A program made the translations under genes and the position numbers. 37,120 nucleotides of DNA from UMGS172 sp045587185 (GTDB taxonomy: Bacteria; Bacillota; Clostridia; Oscillospirales; Acutalibacteraceae): contig JAZNBS010000033.1 of the NCBI GenBank assembly GCA_045587185.1, positions 1-37,120 on the forward strand, given 5' to 3'. This document shows positions 1 to 7,199 of this stretch, piece by piece (position 1 is the first letter of the stretch; every line of letters begins with the position of its first letter). The notes under the pieces were generated by a model that was given only the letters and a program-made list of their open reading frames with translations, had not been told where the DNA came from and ran no database searches.

Positions 1-94
1 GGTCCCCGGAAGACTACCGGGTTGATAGGCTGCATGTGTAAGCACGGCGACGTGTTCAGCTAGGCAGTACTAATAGACCGAGGGCTTGACCTTT
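1..94 (+). rRNA. 23S ribosomal RNA, 3' end (partial)
   Basis: The first ~94 bases match the conserved 3' end of bacterial 23S rRNA: the GGTTGATAGGC block, then GTGTAAGC, then GTACTAATAGACCGAGGGCTT. The gene enters from the left edge, so most of it lies outside. The exact 3' end is estimated by analogy with E. coli and Bacillus 23S. The spacer that follows resembles the usual Firmicute 23S-5S spacer (TTCTTTTCTTGTTCAGTTTTCA), but it runs into a terminator without a recognisable 5S gene. Confidence 0.95.
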
Positions 95-155
95 AACCTC
101 TTTGTGATTCTTTTCTTGTTCAGTTTTCAGGGTGTGTTCAAAAATTTTGAAAATT

Positions 156-184
156 ACTCTGACCTAGTCGGTCGGAGTTTTTTT
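156..184 (+). terminator. Intrinsic terminator ending the rRNA operon
   Basis: ACTCTGACC pairs with GGTCGGAGT (9 bp, one G-T wobble) around a TAGTC loop and is followed by seven T residues. It lies about 60 bases after the 23S end, so this rRNA operon appears to stop here. Confidence 0.85.
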
Positions 185-284
185 GTTTTTTATACAGTTT
201 TCAATCGGTGTACGAATGGAAGTTATGAGAAATAATTTACATGGCATCAATATTAACTGTTTTTTGCCCAATTGCCTTGGATTT

Positions 285-347
285 TTTAATGATTTAACAC
301 TGATTTAATAAAAAATACTTTTCAAAACGGTAGCAGTTATGTATAAT
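285..347 (+). promoter_or_regulatory. Promoter of the two-component system with Pho-box-like repeats
   Basis: A perfect -10 hexamer TATAAT is at 342-347, with only a weak -35 (TTTTCA, 319-324), as is common for activator-dependent promoters. Just upstream are three TTTAA-type direct repeats: TTTAATG 285-291, TTTAACA 293-299 and TTTAATA 304-310. The last two are spaced 11 bp apart, similar to the TTAACA repeats bound by Gram-positive PhoP. Autoregulation by the downstream response regulator is an inference. Confidence 0.5.
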
Positions 348-381
348 GTACTTGTGATTAATGATGAAAAGAGGGAAGAAT

Positions 382-1056
382 GTGATTTATCTTGTTGAGG
401 ATGATGAGAATATACGAGAATTGGTAGTATACACGCTTAACAGTACGGGGTTTGAGGCTCACGGATTTGATACGCCGTCTGAGTTTTATAAAGCGTTGGT
501 CAGTAAAAAGCCCAGACTCATCTTGCTAGATATAATGCTACCCGAAGAAGACGGCCTTAGCATTTTATCTAAAATCAAGACCTCTGATGAAACTAAGGAT
601 ATCCCTGTTATAATGTTGACGGCGAAAGGCTCTGAACTTGATAAGGTGAAGGGTTTTGAATTGGGCGCCGACGATTACATATCTAAGCCGTTTGGTATGA
701 TGGAACTTGTGGCACGTGTTAAGGCAAGACTGAGGAACTCGAAATCTGAGTGTAAATCTTCAGAGTTTACTGTAAAAAATCTTTACGTCTGCCCTGAGAA
801 ACACGTTGTAAAGGTTGACGGTCACGGTGTTCAGTTGACACTTAAGGAATTTGAAATGTTGTGTCTTCTGCTTGAGAACCGCAATGTAGTGCTTAACCGC
901 GACCAGATACTTAACAACATTTGGGGGTATTCCTTTGACGGTGAGAGCCGTACGGTCGACGTACATATTAGGACGCTTCGGCAGAAGTTGGGCACCGGAG
1001 GAGAGGTTATCGAGACGGTCAGAGGTATTGGCTATAAGATAGCAGGTGATAACTGA
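382..1056 (+). CDS. OmpR/PhoB-family response regulator (PhoP-like)
   Basis: DNA-binding response regulator of about 224 residues. The N-terminal receiver shows the acidic pair (VEDDE), the phospho-acceptor Asp in LILLDIMLPEEDG (about residue 50), the conserved Thr in MLTAK and the Lys in SKPF. The C-terminal winged helix carries LTLKEFEMLCLL, SRTVDVHIRTLRQKL and ETVRGIGYK. GTG at 382 is the preferred start: it has AGAGGG six bases upstream and matches family starts (MIYLVEDD). The in-frame ATGs at 361 and 364 would lie almost at the predicted transcription start. The stop overlaps the kinase start by one base (TGATG), so the pair is co-transcribed and translationally coupled. A phosphate-responsive role is plausible from family similarity and the upstream repeats but is not proven. 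Confidence 0.9.
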   Translation: MIYLVEDDENIRELVVYTLNSTGFEAHGFDTPSEFYKALVSKKPRLILLDIMLPEEDGLSILSKIKTSDETKDIPVIMLTAKGSELDKVKGFELGADDYISKPFGMMELVARVKARLRNSKSECKSSEFTVKNLYVCPEKHVVKVDGHGVQLTLKEFEMLCLLLENRNVVLNRDQILNNIWGYSFDGESRTVDVHIRTLRQKLGTGGEVIETVRGIGYKIAGDN

Positions 1057-2081
1057 TGAAAAGTCTTAAGGGAATAATCACACGTTATATTGTTTTGGTT
1101 TCTGTCATTATGTCGGTTGTAGTATTTGGCGTTTTGTTTGCGGTTGTGTATTATGTTTATGCCGACCACGACACATCGGTATTTGAGTTGCTGGTGCCCA
1201 TGGCAGTTTTGCTCACTCTTGAAACTGCCGTTTCGGTGTTGGTGGCATTCAAGGCTTCAAAAACTATCATAAAGCCAATAAATCAACTTAACCCGTCCGA
1301 CCCCAAGAAAACAATCTGTTATAAGGAATTATCCCCGTTGGTTGAACGAATTGAGGCACAGAACACGCAGATTGCCCAACAGATAGCCGACCTGCGCCGT
1401 GAGCATGAAAATCAGGATGCGATGCGTAGGGATTTTACGGCAAATGTTTCACACGAACTAAAAACCCCGTTGACATCTATTTCCGGTTATGCCGAGATAA
1501 TCAAGGCGGGTATTGCAAAGCAGGAAGACATTGCACGTTTTGCGGGCAAGATATATGATGAGTCTCAACGTCTAATAACACTTGTGGGTGACATAATTAA
1601 ACTTTCGCGGCTTGACGGTCAGGAACTCCCTATAGAGAACGAAAGATTTGATCTTTATGAGTTGTGCCAGAATGTTTTGGGACAACTTGAAATGGCGGCA
1701 GATGAGTGCAAGGTTACAACGGAACTTGTTGGTGAGCATCTTGAAATTGTAGCATCACACAAGATAGTTGAGGAAATAATCTTCAACCTTTGTGACAATG
1801 CCATAAAATATAACCGTGAAAACGGCAAGGTTACGGTCAAACTCAAGCAGTGTATGGACGGTATCCAACTGACTGTAAAGGATACCGGTATAGGAATTCC
1901 CAATGAGGATGTTGACCGTATTTTTGAAAGATTTTACCGTGTGGACAAAAGTCATTCAAAAGAAATTGGCGGAACAGGGCTTGGACTTTCCATCGTCAAA
2001 CACGGTGCAAAATGTCTCGGCGCTTCACTTTCGGTCGAAAGTGAATTGGGTGTTGGGACGACGATAAGAATTGTTTTTTAA
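1056..2081 (+). CDS. Sensor histidine kinase (PhoR-like)
   Basis: Membrane sensor kinase of 341 residues, partner of the overlapping response regulator. Two hydrophobic segments (about residues 11-34 and 44-66) are separated by only about ten residues, so there is almost no extracellular sensor domain. Signals are therefore probably sensed in the membrane or through a partner protein. The catalytic part is complete: H-box FTANVSHELKTPLTSISGYA with His133, N-box FNLCDNAIKYNRENG, G1 box KDTGIGIP, F-box RIFERFYRVDKSHS and G2 box GGTGLGLSIVKH. The layout fits short PhoR-type kinases. PhoR is a family-level guess and the stimulus is unknown. Confidence 0.9.
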   Translation: MKSLKGIITRYIVLVSVIMSVVVFGVLFAVVYYVYADHDTSVFELLVPMAVLLTLETAVSVLVAFKASKTIIKPINQLNPSDPKKTICYKELSPLVERIEAQNTQIAQQIADLRREHENQDAMRRDFTANVSHELKTPLTSISGYAEIIKAGIAKQEDIARFAGKIYDESQRLITLVGDIIKLSRLDGQELPIENERFDLYELCQNVLGQLEMAADECKVTTELVGEHLEIVASHKIVEEIIFNLCDNAIKYNRENGKVTVKLKQCMDGIQLTVKDTGIGIPNEDVDRIFERFYRVDKSHSKEIGGTGLGLSIVKHGAKCLGASLSVESELGVGTTIRIVF

Positions 2082-2095
2082 GGAGAGTAGTAAAA

Positions 2096-2464
2096 ATGGC
2101 CAAAAGAATTGCTTTGATAGCACACGATAATATGAAACCCAGGTTGATTGAATGGTGTAAGAATAATTATGAGGCTTTGTCGCACCATTTCCTTTGTGGA
2201 ACGGGTACAACCTCATCCAAGATTACCGAAGCAACAGGATTGCCCGTCAAGGCATATTTAAGCGGTCCTTTGGGTGGTGATCAGCAGATTGGCGCGCGTG
2301 TTGCTACGGGTGAGATAGATATTATTATTTTCTTTTCCGACCCTTTGACGGCAATGCCTCATGACCCCGATGTAAAGGCACTTTTAAGAATAGCGCAGGT
2401 GTATGACATTCCTATTGCCAACAATGTCGCCACGGCTGATTGCATACTTAAAGCGTTACTGTAA
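2096..2464 (+). CDS. mgsA: Methylglyoxal synthase
   Basis: Cytosolic enzyme converting dihydroxyacetone phosphate to methylglyoxal and phosphate, a bypass of lower glycolysis used when phosphate is scarce and sugar phosphates accumulate. The 122-residue length is usual. Visible signatures are IALIAHDNMKP at the N-terminus, the phosphate-binding CGTGTTS, the catalytic block SGPLGGDQQIGARVATGEID with the conserved Asp of GGDQQIG, and FFSDPLTAMPHDPDVKALLR. It begins 14 bases after the kinase stop, with AGGAGAG as ribosome site, so it probably belongs to the same operon. That placement fits a phosphate-linked regulon, which is an inference. A strong terminator follows. Confidence 0.95.
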   Translation: MAKRIALIAHDNMKPRLIEWCKNNYEALSHHFLCGTGTTSSKITEATGLPVKAYLSGPLGGDQQIGARVATGEIDIIIFFSDPLTAMPHDPDVKALLRIAQVYDIPIANNVATADCILKALL

Positions 2465-2467
2465 CAA

Positions 2468-2508
2468 AAAACTGTCCCACTTTAAAAAGTGAGACAGTTT
2501 TGTTTTTT
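2468..2508 (+). terminator. Intrinsic terminator after mgsA
   Basis: AAAACTGTC pairs with GACAGTTTT, extended inward by CACTT/AAGTG, and is followed by a T-rich tract. It separates the plus-strand operon from the convergent minus-strand gene and may work in both directions. Confidence 0.85.
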
Positions 2509-2790
2509 TTATTCGTCTTCTTCATCCTCATCGTCAGATTGAGGAACCTCTTTGTAAAGGTTGAATCTGAACAAAAGGCTTTCGTCTTCGGGGACGGTGC
2601 AACGGATGGTAACCTCTTTGATTATGGCATCTTTCAAAATGTTGGCAATACCGATCATCTGACAAAGTTTAGACTTTAGGTTGAGAACGTCACCCTCATC
2701 GGTCTCAAGAAACACATCACCGCGGCACTTGTCAAGAGTCTGAATAAAATCGGCAATGTCAATATCGTGCATAACAATAAACTTCTGCAT
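2509..2790 (-). CDS. Small acidic-tailed protein of unknown function
   Basis: A 93-residue protein I do not recognise. The start is the ATG at 2790, preceded by AAAGGAG; a longer upstream reading lacks a ribosome site. There is no signal peptide or membrane segment. The middle is mixed alpha/beta in character and the C-terminus ends in an acidic run (QSDDEDEEDE). It has its own promoter (see 2824-2851) and shares the terminator region with mgsA. Clean start, promoter and normal codon use argue that it is a real gene. Confidence 0.75.
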   Translation of the reverse strand: MQKFIVMHDIDIADFIQTLDKCRGDVFLETDEGDVLNLKSKLCQMIGIANILKDAIIKEVTIRCTVPEDESLLFRFNLYKEVPQSDDEDEEDE

Positions 2791-2823
2791 AATAATCTCC
2801 TTTCGTCTAGTGTTAACATCCAC

Positions 2824-2851
2824 ATTATACTTCAAAATCAGAATTTGTCAA
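2824..2851 (-). promoter_or_regulatory. Promoter of the small minus-strand gene
   Basis: Read on the minus strand: TTGACA (2846-2851), 16-base spacer, TATAAT (2824-2829). It is about 35 bases upstream of the start at 2790. Confidence 0.75.
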
Positions 2852-2889
2852 TAAAAAATGTGAAATTTTTGCATAAGTGCGGTTTACCG

Positions 2890-2918
2890 TTGCCAAATGG
2901 CAAAAAAGATGATACAAT
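2890..2918 (+). promoter_or_regulatory. Promoter with -35-overlapping inverted repeat for the lipoprotein pair
   Basis: TTGCCA (2890-2895), 17-base spacer, TACAAT (2913-2918), about 38 bases before the TTG start at 2956. The -35 is half of a perfect inverted repeat TTGCCA-AA-TGGCAA (2890-2903), a possible operator. Confidence 0.6.
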
Positions 2919-2955
2919 AAACTGTAAATTTAACTTTGGAAAGGGAGTAAGAAAA

Positions 2956-4509
2956 TTGAAGCCTTTGAAATATATATGTTTTGTGCTTAGTGTTTTGACG
3001 GCTATGTCTTTTACGGCTTGCTGGTCAAATACGACTGATACCGAAAATCGGTATTTTAAACTTAAAAATGACCCGATTGTGTCTGCAACGGCGGACGGGT
3101 TTGTTCTGACTCGTTTTAACAAGGAATACACTGACAGTCTGAAACCTTTAGAAACTTACGGTGAACTGTTGCCGTTTGTGGGTGATTTTGTTGAATATAA
3201 AAGCACAAAAGAGGGCAGTGATAAACTTTTGAAACTGCCCAAATACGGGCTTTGCAACAGTCAGGGTGCCGTTGTGGTTGATGCAGTGTATGACGCTGTC
3301 AAAAAACACAGAACCGATGAGGGTTCCTTTGTTTACGAACTTATAAAGGGTAGTGACGGCTCCGATGTTTTTAAAGGTGAGCGGTATCTTACGGCATCAG
3401 ACGGCTCGTGGGGATTTACTATACCTAATAACTGTGCATTTCGTTCGGTTGGTGCCGACCGTGTTATTCTTGAACGCACGCGTACCGTGAAAAATGTTAA
3501 ATATACATATCTTGATTTTTATGATTTTAAGGGCAAACGCAGATTTATTTTTGAAAGAACACTGGCTGAGGATGTTAACACTAACTACACAATCGGTGCT
3601 TTTTCGGACGGACTTGCACCCGTTAACGTTACGGTCACAGACCCAGAAAACAAGGCTAAGAAGTCTTACGCGTATTATATCGACTACAGGGGAAAGAAGT
3701 ATTACGAAAAATTTATTTCCTGCAGTGAGTTTGAAAAAGGTTATGCCGTTGTACAGGCTGAAAACGGACTTTTTGGCGTTATTGATACAAAAGGCGAGTG
3801 GTTTTTCGAACCGCAGTACCGACTTATAAACTATAACAGTGAAAAGGGATATTTTGCCTGTGCAAAGGATGGATATTTTCATATTATAAATATGGAAAAA
3901 AACAATATAAAGTCTATTCTTTGTGATAAAGGCAGTATTGAGATTATTAATTCAGAGCGTCTGATTTACAAAAAGACCAATTTTGACACAGGACGTGCCG
4001 AATATTTCTACATCGAAAACGATAAGCCGTTTTCCTGTACCGAAACAGGTCAGTTCCCTGACAGTGATGTTTCGTTGGGAGGACTTTTTGTCTGCACCTA
4101 TACGGGAACGGGAACGATATTTAACGAGGATGGCGAGAATATTGTCAGCATCGGTGACTTTGGTGAAATGGCCGACCGAATCTCAAATACGGTAATAGTT
4201 ACCGACAAAAATGATAAAAGGGTATGTTTTGTGACGGTCAGTAACAAGCAGAGAACCGATTGGATAAAGTATCACTATACCCGTCAGAGTATTGGCGGAA
4301 GATACATTGTACTCCAAAATCCGAGCAACTCAAAGTACGGTCTTTATGACCTTTATTCCAATGAGTTCTGCTTTGAAAACTGTGATTTCATCACGGTTTC
4401 CGAATCGGGCAAGACGCAACTGCTTTCGGTGTTCAGTGACGGCAGAGCAATGGTGTTTGACTCATCGCTTAAACCGTTAATGAATACTCTACAACAGATT
4501 CAGCATTGA
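2956..4509 (+). CDS. WG-repeat lipoprotein
   Basis: Predicted secreted lipoprotein of 517 residues. The start is TTG at 2956, preceded by GGAAAGGGAG; it gives a basic N-terminus, a hydrophobic core and a lipobox-like SFTAC, with Cys about residue 22 to be lipidated. Several WG-type beta repeats (KYGLCNSQGAVVVDAVYDAV, GLFGVIDTKGEWFFEPQY, KYGLYDLYSNEFCFEN) are spread along the chain. This repeat family is common in bacterial surface proteins, but its ligand is generally unknown. The gene is followed after 11 bases by a second lipoprotein, probably co-transcribed and also facing the outside. Confidence 0.85.
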   Translation: MKPLKYICFVLSVLTAMSFTACWSNTTDTENRYFKLKNDPIVSATADGFVLTRFNKEYTDSLKPLETYGELLPFVGDFVEYKSTKEGSDKLLKLPKYGLCNSQGAVVVDAVYDAVKKHRTDEGSFVYELIKGSDGSDVFKGERYLTASDGSWGFTIPNNCAFRSVGADRVILERTRTVKNVKYTYLDFYDFKGKRRFIFERTLAEDVNTNYTIGAFSDGLAPVNVTVTDPENKAKKSYAYYIDYRGKKYYEKFISCSEFEKGYAVVQAENGLFGVIDTKGEWFFEPQYRLINYNSEKGYFACAKDGYFHIINMEKNNIKSILCDKGSIEIINSERLIYKKTNFDTGRAEYFYIENDKPFSCTETGQFPDSDVSLGGLFVCTYTGTGTIFNEDGENIVSIGDFGEMADRISNTVIVTDKNDKRVCFVTVSNKQRTDWIKYHYTRQSIGGRYIVLQNPSNSKYGLYDLYSNEFCFENCDFITVSESGKTQLLSVFSDGRAMVFDSSLKPLMNTLQQIQH

Positions 4510-4520
4510 GAGGTGGCAAA

Positions 4521-5375
4521 ATGAGGAAATTTTTTGTTTTATTACTTTGCCTTGTGTTGATTCTTGCGGTTGGTTGCAAAGACAAGAAAGAATCCCGTGT
4601 TGCAGATGGAAGCATTGTTTTCACCCAAGAAAATTTGCCGAGAATCACTGCAACACCCAATACGGTTGAGATGGCCTTGAGTTATGTTTCGGCTATTCTC
4701 GGCTTTGATGCTGACGCAACAATTATAACAGTTTGCGATACCACGGATGAGTGCTATGTGAAACTTATAAATAACGAGTGTGACATAGTTGTGGCACACG
4801 GCTTTGGAAGTATTGCTGAACAGGCATTGAGCACCACTGCTTTGAAGTTCAGTTCGACCGAGGTAAAACAGGATGCCCTTGTTTTTTTGACCAATGGCAG
4901 GCAAAAGGTTGATTCGGTTTCTTTGGAGCAACTGATAGCATTGTTTTCGGGCCAAACTTCCGATTGGTCAGCCATTGGCGGTGAGGCAATGCCTGTTGTC
5001 CCGTTTGGTCAGAGGGCAGGAAGCGCGGTGCAGAATGCTTTTGAAAAATATATTGGTCAAGATGTGAAGATTAACAACGTGATATCGACTGTGGTGACCA
5101 ATAAAGGTGAGTTCAAGGCAGAACTGTCTTACGACAACCGTGACGGCGGTTTGGGTTATGCGCTGTTCAGCCAATGCAACCACTTGCTTGGCAATGGGTT
5201 TGTTTCGCTTAAAATCGACGGCGTTGAACCGACAGAGGATAACGTCAACACAGGCAAATATACCCTCAAAGCACCTGTTTTGGTCAATATCCGTGCTAGC
5301 GAGGTATCAAACTCAAATGTACGGTTACTATATGAATGGATGATTTCAGAGCAGGGGCTCAAATGTGTGGGTTGA
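4521..5375 (+). CDS. PstS-like substrate-binding lipoprotein
   Basis: Lipoprotein of 284 residues with signal sequence MRKFFVLLLCLVLILAVGCK (lipid Cys19). The fold looks like a periplasmic binding protein type 2 of the phosphate-binding PstS group: LPRITATPNTVEMALSYVS near the start resembles the PstS first ligand loop, and the tail has VPFGQRAGSAVQNAFEKYI and GGLGYALFSQCNHLL. The ATG at 4521 is preferred over an in-frame start at 4506 because GAGAGGTGG lies just before it. No permease or ATPase genes are adjacent, so it may be an orphan receptor or feed a distant transporter. Phosphate as ligand is uncertain. The stop codon lies within the -35 box of the next promoter. Confidence 0.75.
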   Translation: MRKFFVLLLCLVLILAVGCKDKKESRVADGSIVFTQENLPRITATPNTVEMALSYVSAILGFDADATIITVCDTTDECYVKLINNECDIVVAHGFGSIAEQALSTTALKFSSTEVKQDALVFLTNGRQKVDSVSLEQLIALFSGQTSDWSAIGGEAMPVVPFGQRAGSAVQNAFEKYIGQDVKINNVISTVVTNKGEFKAELSYDNRDGGLGYALFSQCNHLLGNGFVSLKIDGVEPTEDNVNTGKYTLKAPVLVNIRASEVSNSNVRLLYEWMISEQGLKCVG

Positions 5376-5400
5376 CACATTGGTGTATTGGTGGTATAAT
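5372..5400 (+). promoter_or_regulatory. Strong promoter of the mgtE leader transcript
   Basis: TTGACA (5372-5377), exactly 17 bases, TATAAT (5395-5400), both perfect consensus. The -35 contains the stop codon of the preceding lipoprotein gene. It implies a 5' leader of roughly 225 bases before mgtE. Confidence 0.85.
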
Positions 5401-5470
5401 TACTTGCCCGATAAACCGAATGGTTTTTGATATAATATTTATTTGTTTTTATAAAAGAGGTGAGAATTAA

Positions 5471-5554
5471 ATGGATGCCGGCAGTAGTAGTAGCGGTATG
5501 AAGCCCCGAGGTACCTTGAGAAAAACGGTCGGTTTCCGTTTTTCTCTCATTTAG
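5471..5554 (+). CDS. Candidate 27-residue leader peptide upstream of mgtE
   Basis: A short ORF with ATG at 5471 and TAG at 5552-5554, preceded by a good ribosome site (AGAGGTGAG, 5456-5464). The predicted peptide starts MDAGSSSSGMKPRGT and continues with a basic/aromatic tail ending RFSLI. It contains a run of four Ser residues and four Arg/Lys-rich positions, with no signal peptide. The ORF is embedded in a predicted RNA structure, and its last third lies within an 11-bp hairpin. Its position between a consensus promoter and the Mg2+ transporter start suggests a regulatory uORF whose translation changes leader folding. I do not recognise the peptide from a described leader family, and coding is not proven. 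Confidence 0.5.
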   Translation: MDAGSSSSGMKPRGTLRKTVGFRFSLI

Positions 5555-5626
5555 TGATGGTATCTCTGCCGTTTTGTACCTTTCTTGCTGTCAATGAAGC
5601 AGTTTTAACTGCGACAAGAAAGGAGT
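5478..5626 (+). promoter_or_regulatory. Structured mRNA leader of mgtE with ribosome-site sequestering hairpin
   Basis: Nested pairings are visible: CGGCAG (5479-5484) with CTGCCG (5566-5571); GGTACC (5510-5515) with GGTATC (5559-5564); and a perfect 11-bp hairpin 5518-5528/5536-5546. A second hairpin pairs CCTTTCTTG (5579-5587) with CAAGAAAGG (5615-5623), hiding the AAAGGAG ribosome site of mgtE. GGTAC (5510-5514) could instead pair with GTACC (5576-5580), which would open the sequestering stem. This is the layout of a translational switch. It does not match the M-box consensus as I remember it. Confidence 0.55.
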
Positions 5627-5633
5627 AATTACA

Positions 5634-6998
5634 ATGGAAAGAGAAGAAATGATGCAGACGGTTTTGGAACTTGTTGAAGCACACGCTTTTGTGCGGGTGC
5701 ACAACCTGTTGGTTGAACAAAACCCTGCCGATGTTGCCGAAATAATAGGCAACTTAAGTGATAGGGAAATTCCTCTTGTATTTAGAATTCTGCCAAAAGA
5801 TTTGGCAGGCGAGACCTTTTCCTATATGGAAAGCGATGACAGGGAACTGCTTATCAAAAGTTTCAGTGATATCGAACTTCGCGAGATATTCAATGAACTG
5901 TGGTTGGATGATACGGTCGATATTATCGAAGAAATGCCGGCCAATGTTGTTACAAGGATTTTAAAAAACACCGACCCGAATGTTCGTCGTCAGATAAATG
6001 AACTGCTCAAATACCCTGAGGATTCGGCTGGCAGTATTATGACGGTGGAGTATGTTTCGTTAAACAGAGAACTTACTGTCGAACAATGCTTTAACAAGAT
6101 ACGAAGGGAAAGTATTGACAAGGAAACGGTGTATACCTGCTATGTCACTGAAAAGCGCAAATTGGTCGGCACTGTTTCGGTTAAAGACCTTTTTATGGCC
6201 GATGCCGATGCTATAGTTTCAGATATTATGGAAACCAATGTCATAAGTGTTGACGCTTATGAGGATAAGGAAATTGTTGCACAGACCTTCTCGAAATACG
6301 GTATGTTGGCACTTCCTGTTGTTGATAAAGAGGGGAGAATTGTCGGCATCGTTACGGTTGATGACGCTATTGACGTTATTGAGGAGGAGGCAACCGAGGA
6401 TATCGAGCGTATGGCGGCTATTACCTCGACTGATAAACCGTATCTTAAAACCGGTGTCTTTAATATATGGCTCACACGCATCCCGTGGTTGCTTTTGCTT
6501 ATGCTCTCGGCAACCTTCACGGGCATAATCATAAGTTCATTTGAAACGGCTTTAAGTGTTTTCCCTGTGCTTATATCGTTTATTCCGATGCTTATGGGCA
6601 CGGGCGGTAATGCAGGCGGTCAGTCCTCGGCCACTGTTATCCGCGGAATGGCGGTTGGCGAGATTGAACTGAGGGATATTTTAAAGGTACTTTGGAAGGA
6701 ACTGAGGGTTGCATTGCTTTGCGGTGTAACTTTGGCGGTGGTTGGTTATCTGAAGATTATCTTTATTGATAACCTTTTACTCAAAATGGCGGTTTCTTAT
6801 TCCGAAATGGCGGTCGTAAGCCTGACATTGGTTGTGACGGTGTTTGTCGCAAAATTGGTGGGATGCAGTCTGCCTATTTTGGCAAAAGCCGTAAAACTTG
6901 ACCCGGCTGTTATGGCAAGCCCGTTTATTACCACCATTGTTGATGTTCTGTCGCTTATAGTATACTTCTTCATCGCAATGAGAATATTGGAAATGTGA
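5634..6998 (+). CDS. mgtE: Magnesium transporter MgtE
   Basis: Inner-membrane Mg2+ channel of 454 residues, the normal family length. The N-terminal helical domain (about 1-125) contains the LPKDLAGETFSYMESDDRELLI repeat region and EIFNELWLDDTVDIIEEMP. Paired CBS domains follow (about 130-255; PEDSAGSIMTVEYVSL, KLVGTVSVKDLF, ADAIVSDIM, GRIVGIVTVDDAIDVIEEEATED). The membrane domain has five helices with the pore motif PMLMGTGGNAGGQSS (about 320-335). The CBS/N domains sense cytosolic Mg2+ and gate the pore (family knowledge). It is preceded by a long regulatory leader and followed by a terminator, so it is probably transcribed alone. Confidence 0.97.
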   Translation: MEREEMMQTVLELVEAHAFVRVHNLLVEQNPADVAEIIGNLSDREIPLVFRILPKDLAGETFSYMESDDRELLIKSFSDIELREIFNELWLDDTVDIIEEMPANVVTRILKNTDPNVRRQINELLKYPEDSAGSIMTVEYVSLNRELTVEQCFNKIRRESIDKETVYTCYVTEKRKLVGTVSVKDLFMADADAIVSDIMETNVISVDAYEDKEIVAQTFSKYGMLALPVVDKEGRIVGIVTVDDAIDVIEEEATEDIERMAAITSTDKPYLKTGVFNIWLTRIPWLLLLMLSATFTGIIISSFETALSVFPVLISFIPMLMGTGGNAGGQSSATVIRGMAVGEIELRDILKVLWKELRVALLCGVTLAVVGYLKIIFIDNLLLKMAVSYSEMAVVSLTLVVTVFVAKLVGCSLPILAKAVKLDPAVMASPFITTIVDVLSLIVYFFIAMRILEM

Positions 6999-7007
6999 TT
7001 TTTTAAG

Positions 7008-7031
7008 GGATGGCTTAGACCATCCTTTTTT
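7008..7031 (+). terminator. Terminator after mgtE
   Basis: GGATGG/CCATCC stem with loop CTTAGA, followed by six T residues. Confidence 0.8.
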
Positions 7032-7199
7032 ATGAGCAAACTGTGGTTTATAAGCGGTGGCAACAATTCTTGCAATAGTCAATAGAAATTAAACTGGTTA
7101 AATATTGCTGTTTTACTTGCAATATAAAAGGGTTTGTGTTATCATTATTTTGCGTAAGTTTTGCTTGCGTGAAATTTTTAACTTAGGAGGGATTCCATC

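Noticed and set aside
94..360. 5S rRNA or tRNA gene after 23S
   Set aside because: No 5S signature or cloverleaf is visible; the spacer goes directly to a terminator and then to the regulator promoter.
3397..3882. 161-codon minus-strand frame inside the WG-repeat gene
   Set aside because: Shadow of the lipoprotein coding frame with no start signal.
5400..5633. M-box (ykoK) magnesium riboswitch upstream of mgtE
   Set aside because: The leader has AGGTGAG but not the following conserved GCTCCT and GCYGCC/CCAATGGGT-type blocks as I remember them. It was therefore described as an unassigned structured leader; a covariance-model search would settle it.
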